Shown here: in pieces, positions 56,878-64,000 of the stretch
Position numbering within the stretch: position 1 is the stretch's first letter
Layout of the letters: every line of letters starts with the position of its first letter
Origin: Streptomyces sp. AM 4-1-1
Lineage (GTDB): Bacteria; Actinomycetota; Actinomycetes; Streptomycetales; Streptomycetaceae
NCBI RefSeq assembly: GCF_029167625.1
Contig: NZ_CP119145.1
Location: forward strand, 3,472,001-3,536,000
DNA: 64,000 nt
Direction: 5' to 3'
The notes under the pieces: generated by a model
Database searches by the model: none
Told to the model about the DNA's origin: nothing
The model's input: only the letters and a program-made list of their open reading frames with translations
Made by a program: the position numbers and the translations under genes

Positions 56878-58665
56878 GTGGCTGATGTACCTGCCGATCT
56901 TGCCGCAGTGTGGCCACGAGTGCTGGAGCAACTCCTCGGGGAGGGCCAGCAGGGCATCGAGCCGAAGGACAAGCAGTGGATCGAGCGCTGCCAGCCGCTC
57001 GCACTGGTCGCCGACACCGCGCTGCTCGCCGTGCCCAACGAATGGGGCAAGCGGGTCCTGGAAGGCCGTCTCGCACCGCTCATCAGCGAGACCCTGAGCC
57101 GGGAGTGCGGCCGGCCGATCCGCATCGCGATCACCGTCGACGATTCAGCCGGTGAGCCGCCCGCTCCGCCCGCGCCCCCCATGCACCAGTCGCAGCAGTC
57201 CCACCGCTACCAGGGCCCGGGGCCGCAGCACGACGAGCACCCGCACAACGACGCGTACGACGGCTACGGCGGGCACCGGCCCCCGGACGACGGCCTGCCG
57301 AGCGCCCGCCCCGCGTATCCCGACTATCAGCAGCAGCGCCCCGAGCCCGGCGCCTGGCCGCGCACCCAGGAGGACCTGTCCTGGCAGCAGCCCCGGCTCG
57401 GCGGCTTCCAGGACCGCGATCCGTACGCGACGGTCCGGCCGCAGCAGCCTCAGCACGACTACCGGCCGCAGCAGCACGACCGCCGCCAGTACGAGCCGCA
57501 GCGCCAGGACCGGCACGACATGCAGGACCCGCAGCAGCACCGGCAGGGCGGACCGGGGACCGGCCGGCCCGGCGGTGGGGCCAGCGGCCCGATGGGCACG
57601 CAGCCGTCGCCCGCGCCCGGCCCCGGTGAACCGCACGCCCGGCTGAATCCGAAGTACCTCTTCGACACCTTCGTCATCGGCGCGTCCAACCGGTTCGCGC
57701 ACGCCGCGGCCGTGGCCGTCGCCGAGGCACCGGCGAAGGCGTACAACCCGCTTTTCATCTATGGGGAGTCGGGGCTCGGCAAGACCCATCTGCTGCACGC
57801 CATCGGGCACTACGCACGCAGCCTCTACCCGGGTACCCGGGTGCGTTACGTCAGCTCCGAGGAGTTCACGAACGAGTTCATCAACTCGATCCGCGACGGC
57901 AAGGGCGACACCTTCCGCAAGCGGTACCGGGACGTGGACATCCTGCTCGTCGACGACATCCAGTTCCTGGCGAGCAAGGAGTCGACGCAGGAGGAGTTCT
58001 TCCACACCTTCAACACACTGCACAACGCCAACAAGCAGATCGTGCTCTCGTCGGACCGGCCGCCGAAGCAGTTGGTGACGCTGGAGGACCGGTTGCGGAA
58101 CCGGTTCGAGTGGGGTCTGACCACCGATGTGCAGCCGCCCGAGCTGGAGACCCGGATCGCGATCCTCCGGAAGAAGGCGGTACAGGAGCAGCTGAACGCC
58201 CCTCCGGAGGTACTGGAGTTCATCGCGTCCCGGATCTCGCGCAACATCCGCGAGCTGGAGGGCGCGCTGATCCGGGTGACGGCGTTCGCGAGCCTCAACC
58301 GGCAGCCGGTCGACCTCGGTCTCACCGAGGTCGTCCTCAAGGATCTGATCCCCGGCGGTGAGGACGCGGCTCCGGAGATCACCGCGCCGGCGATCATGGC
58401 GGCGACCGCCGACTACTTCGGCCTGACGGTCGAGGACCTGTGCGGATCGTCGCGCAGCCGGGTGCTGGTGACGGCACGCCAGATCGCGATGTACCTCTGC
58501 CGTGAGCTGACGGATCTGTCGCTGCCGAAGATCGGCGCGCAGTTCGGCGGCCGTGACCACACGACCGTGATGCACGCGGACCGGAAGATCCGCGCGCTGA
58601 TGGCGGAGCGGCGTTCCATCTACAACCAGGTCACGGAGCTGACCAACCGCATCAAGAACGGCTGA
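56878..58665 (+). CDS. dnaA: Chromosomal replication initiator DnaA
   Basis: AAA+ initiator of 595 residues. N-terminal DnaB-interaction domain, then a very long Pro/Gln/His-rich linker (about 95-260) typical of streptomycetes, then the AAA+ domain with Walker [16 protein letters not shown] near residue 295 and Walker [12 protein letters not shown], and domain IV ending in the DnaA-box-binding signature [17 protein letters not shown] 56878 has GAGAGAG upstream; the 36-codon upward extension is rejected because it overlaps the DnaA-box promoter. Confidence 0.97.
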   Translation: MADVPADLAAVWPRVLEQLLGEGQQGIEPKDKQWIERCQPLALVADTALLAVPNEWGKRVLEGRLAPLISETLSRECGRPIRIAITVDDSAGEPPAPPAPPMHQSQQSHRYQGPGPQHDEHPHNDAYDGYGGHRPPDDGLPSARPAYPDYQQQRPEPGAWPRTQEDLSWQQPRLGGFQDRDPYATVRPQQPQHDYRPQQHDRRQYEPQRQDRHDMQDPQQHRQGGPGTGRPGGGASGPMGTQPSPAPGPGEPHARLNPKYLFDTFVIGASNRFAHAAAVAVAEAPAKAYNPLFIYGESGLGKTHLLHAIGHYARSLYPGTRVRYVSSEEFTNEFINSIRDGKGDTFRKRYRDVDILLVDDIQFLASKESTQEEFFHTFNTLHNANKQIVLSSDRPPKQLVTLEDRLRNRFEWGLTTDVQPPELETRIAILRKKAVQEQLNAPPEVLEFIASRISRNIRELEGALIRVTAFASLNRQPVDLGLTEVVLKDLIPGGEDAAPEITAPAIMAATADYFGLTVEDLCGSSRSRVLVTARQIAMYLCRELTDLSLPKIGAQFGGRDHTTVMHADRKIRALMAERRSIYNQVTELTNRIKNG

Positions 58666-58863
58666 GCCACGGGCCCGCGGGTGCCGTACCCGTGGGTGCC
58701 GCGTGACGCGGGCCGGGCCACGTCTGACGAAAGGCGGGGCGAGCGCGGGCGCGTACGGCCAGGGGTCCGCCGTCGATCACCGGCACCGATCACCGGCTCC
58801 TGGTCATCCACCACCGACCGCCCCGATACCGGTCACCCCCTGCCGTACGGCTGAAGACGGCTG

Positions 58864-58912
58864 AAGGGCGTCCCTGGAGAGACCTGTCTCAGGTGTCCCC
58901 GGGGACGCCCTT
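58864..58912 (+). terminator. Hairpin between dnaA and oriC
   Basis: AAGGGCGTCCC and GGGACGCCCTT form an 11-bp stem with a 27-nt loop about 200 bp after the dnaA stop; a plausible terminator shielding the origin. Confidence 0.6.
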
Positions 58913-59205
58913 CGTCGTCATTACGCGGCGCCTTCCCCCGCTCGTCCGGGGCACGTTCCACCGTCCGTCGGCATCGTGGGCGGCTTCCTGCGCGGATCTC
59001 CCAAGCCCTTCCGGGGCCTCGTCCAGACTCTCGTCCAGGCTCTTCCAGGGCCTCTTCCTACTCTTCCGGGCTCCGTGCCCGACCCCGTACCGGCGCGTCC
59101 GACCCCCGCCCGCCACCCTCTCCACACCCCGGAGCACCCCGCCTTACCCCGGCCGAGGCCCCGAAAACGTCCCCCGGTGTTCGAATACCCACCGCTGACC
59201 AGCCG

Positions 59206-59768
59206 TTCTCCACAGATCCGGGCCGGAACTCCCCTCCACAGCCTGGGGACCACGAAGTTGTCCAGATTGCGTCCACAGGCTCGACTCCCGATACTCCATC
59301 AGGCCAGGTCAGCCCCCTGGGGATTTGTGGTCAACAATGATCCACAGGCTGTGGACAAAATATTCGTCCACAGCAGGGCGATCGGGTTGTCCACGGGCAG
59401 CCCACAGGACGGGCCAGGTTGTCCCCAGCTTCTCCACAGCCCTGTCCACTGTTCGGCAACGCGACACCCGCTTTCACCACGCAGAGTGAAAGGCGTCACA
59501 CCAACGAGGCCGGTTGGGCTGTGGGGAACCTGGGTAAAACTGGGGACGGCCCTGGGGAGAAGTGCCCCTCTCCTGTGCACGGGGTGTGCAGAACTTTCCG
59601 GCGTCCACAGAAACGCCGAGTTGTCCACCGGTCGCGCCCACAGGGCCGGTGGACAAAAAACCATGGCTGACCAGCGCAAAGAGGGTTATCCACGGTTTCC
59701 ACAGGCCCTACTACTACTGCCACCTAGAGTTAGCCAGGAATCCGCTTCGAAGTGGGCGCTGTGCACAA
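59206..59768. other. oriC: Origin of replication oriC
   Basis: About nineteen DnaA-box-like 9-mers lie in 560 bp between dnaA and dnaN, on both strands. Best matches to TTGTCCACA are the minus-strand sites at 59350-59358 and 59648-59656 (one mismatch) and plus-strand sites at 59387, 59621 and 59686 (TTATCCACG). Weaker ones include TTCTCCACA at 59206 and 59430, TCGTCCACA at 59364, GCGTCCACA at 59269 and 59601, and TTGTGCACA at 59760. No strongly AT-rich unwinding element is visible, as is usual in Streptomyces. Confidence 0.92.
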
Positions 59769-59941
59769 CTCGGCGCCGGAGCGCTCCGAGCCTCTTGTCG
59801 CGACTTGACCCCGAGCAGCACCGAGTGTCGGTGCCGTACGTCAGACTGGTCCCCGGCGGCACATCCGGCTTTCGGCCGGGAGCCCCGATCCAGACGACGA
59901 AGGCCAGCAGGGCGAGCGAGCAACAGCAGGAGGCGGTTCCG

Positions 59942-61072
59942 GTGAAGATCCGGGTGGAGCGCGATGTACTCGCGGAGGCGGTGGCCTGGGTGGCCCGCAG
60001 CCTCCCGGCCCGTCCGCCGGCGCCCGTTCTCGCGGGCCTACTGCTGAAGGCCGAGGACGGAGCGCTCAGCTTCTCCAGCTTCGACTACGAGGTCTCGGCC
60101 CGGGTCTCCGTCGACGCGGAGATCGAGGAGGACGGCACGGTGCTGGTCTCCGGCCGGCTGCTCGCCGACATCTGCCGCGCCCTGCCGAACAGGCCGGTGG
60201 AGATCTCCACCGACGGAGTACGGGCCACCGTGGCCTGCGGCTCCTCGCGATTCACACTCCACACCCTGCCTGTGGAGGAGTACCCGGCCCTTCCGCAGAT
60301 GCCCACCGCGACCGGCACCGTCCCCGGTGAGGTCTTCGCCTCTGCCGCCGCCCAGGTCGCCATCGCCGCGGGACGCGACGACACGCTGCCCGTGCTCACG
60401 GGTGTGCGGATCGAGATCGAGGGGGACACCGTCACGCTGGCCTCCACCGACCGCTACCGCTTCGCGGTCCGCGAGTTCCTGTGGAAGCCCGAGGACCCCG
60501 AGGCGTCCGCCGTCGCCCTGGTGCCCGCCAAGACCCTGCTGGACACCGCGAAGGCGCTGACCAGCGGTGACACGGTCACTCTCGCGCTCTCCGGTTCCGG
60601 CGCGGGCGAGGGCCTGATCGGTTTCGAGGGTGCCGGCCGCCGGACGACCACCCGACTGCTCGAAGGCGACCTGCCGAAGTACCGGACGCTCTTCCCGACC
60701 GAGTTCAACTCGGTCGCGGTGATCGAGACCGCCCCGTTCGTCGAGGCCGTCAAGCGTGTCGCCCTCGTCGCCGAGCGGAACACCCCGGTGCGGCTCAGCT
60801 TCGAGCAGGGCGTGCTCATCCTCGAAGCGGGGTCGAGCGACGACGCACAGGCTGTGGAGCGCGTCGACTCCGTGCTGGAGGGCGACGACATCTCGATCGC
60901 CTTCAACCCGACCTTCCTGCTGGACGGGCTCAGCGCCATCGACTCCCCGGTCGCTCAGCTGTCCTTCACGACGTCGACGAAGCCCGCGCTGCTCAGCGGC
61001 CGCCCGGCCGTGGACGCCGAGGCCGACGACGCGTACAAGTACCTGATCATGCCGGTCCGCCTGTCGGGCTGA
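59942..61072 (+). CDS. dnaN: DNA polymerase III sliding clamp (beta)
   Basis: Processivity clamp of 376 residues made of three related domains, forming a ring dimer around DNA. Start VKIRVERDVLAEAVAWVARS at GTG with AGGAGG upstream; LPVLTGVRIEIEGDTVTLAS and the C-terminal YLIMPVRL are typical. First gene to the right of oriC, the universal order dnaA-dnaN-recF interrupted here by gnd, as in all Streptomyces. Confidence 0.97.
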   Translation: MKIRVERDVLAEAVAWVARSLPARPPAPVLAGLLLKAEDGALSFSSFDYEVSARVSVDAEIEEDGTVLVSGRLLADICRALPNRPVEISTDGVRATVACGSSRFTLHTLPVEEYPALPQMPTATGTVPGEVFASAAAQVAIAAGRDDTLPVLTGVRIEIEGDTVTLASTDRYRFAVREFLWKPEDPEASAVALVPAKTLLDTAKALTSGDTVTLALSGSGAGEGLIGFEGAGRRTTTRLLEGDLPKYRTLFPTEFNSVAVIETAPFVEAVKRVALVAERNTPVRLSFEQGVLILEAGSSDDAQAVERVDSVLEGDDISIAFNPTFLLDGLSAIDSPVAQLSFTTSTKPALLSGRPAVDAEADDAYKYLIMPVRLSG

Positions 61073-61105
61073 TCCGGCCGGCGCGGCCTTGTCACGGCGG
61101 CGTCC

Positions 61106-61137
61106 CACGGGCGTGCTCGGCGCTGAGCACGCCCGTG
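61106..61137 (+). terminator. Terminator after dnaN
   Basis: CACGGGCGTGCTC and GAGCACGCCCGTG form a perfect 13-bp stem about 35 bp after dnaN. Confidence 0.85.
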
Positions 61138-61205
61138 TCGCTGTCCCCGTCCGGGCGTAGGCTCGGTCCCGGGTACGAATCCGGCACAAGCTTAAGGAAT
61201 CTCTG

Positions 61206-62084
61206 ATGGAGCTCGGTCTCGTCGGCCTCGGCAAAATGGGTGGCAACATGCGCGAGCGCATTCGCCGCGCGGGTCACACCGTCATCGGTTACGACCGGAA
61301 CCCGGACGTCGCCGATGTGAGCAGCCTCGAAGAGCTCGTGGGCAAGCTGAAGGGCCCGCGGGTGGTCTGGGTGATGGTCCCGTCCGGCGCCGCCACCCAG
61401 TCCACGATCGACGAGCTGTCCGGTCTGCTCTCCCCCGGGGACGTCGTCGTGGACGGCGGCAACTCGCGCTGGACCGACGACGAGAAGCACGCGGTCGAAC
61501 TGGGCATCAAGGGCATCGGGTTCGTCGACTGCGGTGTCTCCGGCGGTGTCTGGGGCCTGGAGAACGGCTACGCGCTGATGTACGGCGGCGAGGCCGAGAA
61601 CGTGGCGAAGGTGCAGCCGGTCTTCGACGCCCTGAAGCCCGACGGCGACTTCGGCTCCGTCCACGCGGGCAAGGTCGGCGCCGGCCACTTCGCGAAGATG
61701 GTCCACAACGGCATCGAGTACGCCATGATGCAGGCCTACGCCGAGGGCTGGGAGCTGCTGGAGAAGGTCGACTCCGTCACCGACGTGCGTGAGGTCTTCC
61801 GCTCCTGGCAGGAGGGCACGGTCATCCGTTCCTGGCTGCTCGACCTGGCGGTCAACGCGCTGGACGACGACGAGCACCTGGAGAAGCTCCGGGGCTTCGC
61901 GGCCGACTCCGGCGAGGGCCGGTGGACGGTGGAGGCGGCGATCGACAACGCCGTGCCGCTGCCCGCCATCACCGCGTCGCTCTTCGCCCGTTTCGCCTCG
62001 CGGCAGGACGACTCGCCGCAGATGAAGATGATCGCCGCGCTGCGCAACCAGTTCGGCGGCCACGCGGTCGAGAACAAGAAGTAG
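61206..62084 (+). CDS. gnd: 6-Phosphogluconate dehydrogenase, decarboxylating (short GntZ type)
   Basis: NAD(P)-dependent oxidative decarboxylase of the pentose phosphate pathway, 292 residues, i.e. the short (GntZ/YqeC-like) form rather than the 470-residue enzyme. Rossmann start MELGLVGLGKMGGNMRERIR; substrate motif GVSGGVWGLENGYALM; catalytic K in GAGHFAKMVHNGIEY. It lies between dnaN and recF, a placement specific to actinobacteria. Confidence 0.93.
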   Translation: MELGLVGLGKMGGNMRERIRRAGHTVIGYDRNPDVADVSSLEELVGKLKGPRVVWVMVPSGAATQSTIDELSGLLSPGDVVVDGGNSRWTDDEKHAVELGIKGIGFVDCGVSGGVWGLENGYALMYGGEAENVAKVQPVFDALKPDGDFGSVHAGKVGAGHFAKMVHNGIEYAMMQAYAEGWELLEKVDSVTDVREVFRSWQEGTVIRSWLLDLAVNALDDDEHLEKLRGFAADSGEGRWTVEAAIDNAVPLPAITASLFARFASRQDDSPQMKMIAALRNQFGGHAVENKK

Positions 62085-62220
62085 CCCCGCGTCCGCGTCG
62101 CGTCGGGTGCGGCCGTCGGTCCGGTGAGGACCGGCGGCCCCCGGGAAGCGGCCGGGACGCGAACGGGCGGCGGTACACAGCAGCAGCACCAGCAGGAAGC
62201 CGGGAAGGTCGGCGAACACC

Positions 62221-63351
62221 ATGCACGTCACGCATCTCTCGCTGGCCGATTTCCGCTCGTACGCCCGGGTCGAGGTTCCTCTCGATCCGGGCGTCACCGC
62301 GTTCGTGGGACCCAACGGCCAGGGCAAGACGAATCTCGTCGAGGCCGTCGGCTATCTCGCCACGCTGGGCAGCCATCGGGTCGCGTCCGACGCGCCGCTG
62401 GTGCGCGTGGGCGCGGAGCGGGCCGTCATCCGGGCCGCGGTCACCCAGGGCGAGCGGTCGCAGCTGATCGAGCTCGAACTCAACCCGGGCCGGGCCAACA
62501 GGGCCAGGATCAATCGATCGTCGCAGGTCAGACCCCGTGATGTGCTGGGAATCGTACGGACCGTGCTGTTCGCGCCCGAGGATCTGGCACTGGTCAAGGG
62601 CGATCCCGGCGAGCGCCGGAGATTCCTCGACGAACTGGTCACGGCGCGCTCGCCGCGTATGGCGGGGGTGCGCTCGGACTACGAGCGGGTGCTCAAGCAG
62701 CGCAACACCCTGCTGAAGTCCGCCGCCATGGCCCGCAGGCACGGCGGCCGTTCCATGGACCTGTCCACGCTCGACGTGTGGGACCAGCATCTGGGGCGGG
62801 TGGGTGCCGAGCTGCTGGCACAGCGGCTGGATCTGATCGCCGCCCTGGAGCCGCTGGCGGACAAGGCGTACGCGCGGCTGGCACCCGGCGGGGGCCCGTT
62901 GGCACTGGAGTACCGCAGCTCGGTCGGCGCGGGCGACGCGCTCGCGCGCACCCGTGAGGAGCTGTACGGGCAGCTGATCGCCGCGCTGGCGGAGGTGCGC
63001 AAGCAGGAGATCGAGCGGGGGGTGACGCTGGTCGGCCCGCACCGGGACGATCTGGTGCTGGGACTGCGGGGGATGCCCGCGAAGGGGTACGCGAGCCATG
63101 GCGAGTCCTGGTCGTACGCGCTGGCGCTGCGACTGGCCTCGTACGATCTGCTGCGCACCGAGGGCAATGAGCCGGTGCTGGTGCTCGACGACGTGTTCGC
63201 CGAGCTGGACACGCGCCGCCGGGAGCGGCTGGCGGAGCTGGTCGCCGGTGGTGAGCAGGTGCTGGTGACGGCGGCCGTGGACGACGATGTGCCGGGTGTT
63301 CTGGCGGGTACGCGGTACGAGGTGTCGGCGGGCGAGGTGGCGCGCGCGTGA
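62221..63351 (+). CDS. recF: DNA replication/repair ATPase RecF
   Basis: SMC-like ATPase of 376 residues that directs RecA loading at single-strand gaps. Walker [17 protein letters not shown] near residue 30; the signature and Walker B at [19 protein letters not shown] near the C-terminus. ATG start preceded by GGGAAGG. The stop overlaps the next gene's start by 4 bp. Confidence 0.96.
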   Translation: MHVTHLSLADFRSYARVEVPLDPGVTAFVGPNGQGKTNLVEAVGYLATLGSHRVASDAPLVRVGAERAVIRAAVTQGERSQLIELELNPGRANRARINRSSQVRPRDVLGIVRTVLFAPEDLALVKGDPGERRRFLDELVTARSPRMAGVRSDYERVLKQRNTLLKSAAMARRHGGRSMDLSTLDVWDQHLGRVGAELLAQRLDLIAALEPLADKAYARLAPGGGPLALEYRSSVGAGDALARTREELYGQLIAALAEVRKQEIERGVTLVGPHRDDLVLGLRGMPAKGYASHGESWSYALALRLASYDLLRTEGNEPVLVLDDVFAELDTRRRERLAELVAGGEQVLVTAAVDDDVPGVLAGTRYEVSAGEVARA

Positions 63352-64000
63352 CCGGCTCCGACGGCTCCCGGCGCCGGAGCGCGGGCGGCTCGGAGGAGGC
63401 GCACGGCCGCGACGGCGGTACGGGCGTGGGCGGCGCCTCCGGTGGCGGGAGCCGTTCCGGTGCCCGGGAACCCGGGCCGGACGCCGGGCCGACGGATGGT
63501 GGTGAGGCGGGGAGGCAGCCGGAGCCGTCGGGCGTCGATCTGGCCCGGGTGGCGCTGCGGGCGGCGAAGGAGCAGGCGCGGGCGCGGGGCACGGCGGCAC
63601 AGCAGCGCAAGCAGGCGCGGCGCGGTGGTGGGCTGAGGTCCGGCGCGCGGGCGGACGGCCGTGATCCGCTGGCCCTGGGGGCGGCGATCAACCGGCTGAT
63701 CACCGAGCGGGGCTGGGAGACCCCGGCTGCGGTGGGCGGGGTGATGGGCCGCTGGCCGGAGATCGTGGGCGAGGACCTGGCGAACCACTGCGCGCCGCTG
63801 AAGTACGACGAAGATCCGGCGGAGCGGGTGCTGACCGTGCAGTGCGATTCGACGGCGTGGGCGACGCAGCTGCGGCTGCTGGCGCCCCAGCTGGTGGCCC
63901 GGCTGAACGCTGATCTGGGGCACGGCACTGTGAAGTTGATCAAGGTGTTGGGGCCGGGCGGGCCCGCGAAGCGGTTCGGTCCGCTGCGGGCGCCCGGGAG
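63348..64000 (+). CDS. dciA: DciA-like protein (DUF721), possible helicase loader (cut by window edge)
   Basis: GTG overlaps the recF stop (GTGA), so translation is coupled. The first 217 residues are visible: a Gly/Ser/Arg-rich disordered half, a Gln/Arg-rich patch ([20 protein letters not shown]), then the DUF721 core with [20 protein letters not shown] and [17 protein letters not shown]. DciA is the proposed ancestral loader of DnaB in bacteria lacking DnaC or DnaI, so it would act with the dnaB found at 21.5 kb. The end lies beyond 64000. Confidence 0.9.
   Translation, partial: MTGSDGSRRRSAGGSEEAHGRDGGTGVGGASGGGSRSGAREPGPDAGPTDGGEAGRQPEPSGVDLARVALRAAKEQARARGTAAQQRKQARRGGGLRSGARADGRDPLALGAAINRLITERGWETPAAVGGVMGRWPEIVGEDLANHCAPLKYDEDPAERVLTVQCDSTAWATQLRLLAPQLVARLNADLGHGTVKLIKVLGPGGPAKRFGPLRAPG

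Noticed and set aside
59206..59768. CRISPR-like array
   Set aside because: The short repeated motifs are DnaA boxes on both strands with irregular spacing, not direct repeats with spacers.

Overview
This window is the replication-origin region of a Streptomyces chromosome. The evidence is very high GC with strong third-position GC bias, frequent GTG and TTG starts, ssgA/ssgR (a sporulation pair restricted to morphologically complex actinomycetes), an oriC packed with DnaA boxes between dnaA and dnaN, and ten parS sites of the form GTTTCACGTGAAAC. The gene order matches the conserved Streptomyces core around the origin, running from dciA/recF at the right edge back to an aromatic/histidinol-phosphate aminotransferase at the left edge.

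Layout. 1-9 kb: aminotransferase (cut by the window edge), LacI-type regulator, PPP-type phosphatase, small membrane protein, thiC with its TPP riboswitch, YibE/F membrane protein. 8.8-16.7 kb: ssgA and ssgR, small membrane and cupin proteins, a cystathionine gamma-lyase-like enzyme, Nudix hydrolase, two GNATs, a serine hydrolase, and the first parS sites. 16.7-21.4 kb: an accessory patch with a broken VOC gene, decayed non-coding DNA, two genes of unknown function, an IS3-like element with a frameshifted transposase, and a possible remnant of a second insertion sequence. 21.4-27.3 kb: dnaB preceded by DnaA boxes, a MATE exporter, and the rpsF-ssb-rpsR-rplI operon. 27.5-36.8 kb: femX, an alanine-racemase-fold protein, GT87 glycosyltransferase, class A PBP, PadR regulator, and inositol-phosphate synthase. 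36.9-42.3 kb: MFS transporter, CCA-adding enzyme, secreted DUF6049-like protein. 42.3-49.5 kb: murJ, pseudokinase, sigM, zinc anti-sigma, trxB, trxA. 49.6-56.5 kb (minus strand): GNAT, parB, parA, rsmG, jag, yidC, yidD, rnpA, rpmH. 56.9-64 kb (plus strand): dnaA, oriC, dnaN, gnd, recF, dciA.

How the genes work together. DnaA opens oriC. DnaB and its probable actinobacterial loader DciA supply the helicase, DnaN the clamp, and SSB and RecF handle single-stranded DNA. ParA and ParB with the parS cluster segregate the origins, and all ten parS sites lie to the left of oriC in this window. A second theme is the cell envelope: FemX, MurJ, the class A PBP, the MurJ-linked pseudokinase and YidC/YidD. 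A third is redox control, with sigM, its ZAS-type anti-sigma, and a thioredoxin pair behind a sigma-R-like promoter.

The least explained material is the 16.7-21.4 kb patch, particularly the 415-residue protein at 18.5-19.7 kb with a Cys-rich C-terminus. Regulatory signals worth testing are four DnaA-box-like sites ahead of dnaB, parS sites embedded in coding sequence or in a terminator stem, and a perfect 25-bp palindrome ahead of padR-ino1. I found no CRISPR array, rRNA operon, complete tRNA gene or clear biosynthetic gene cluster.
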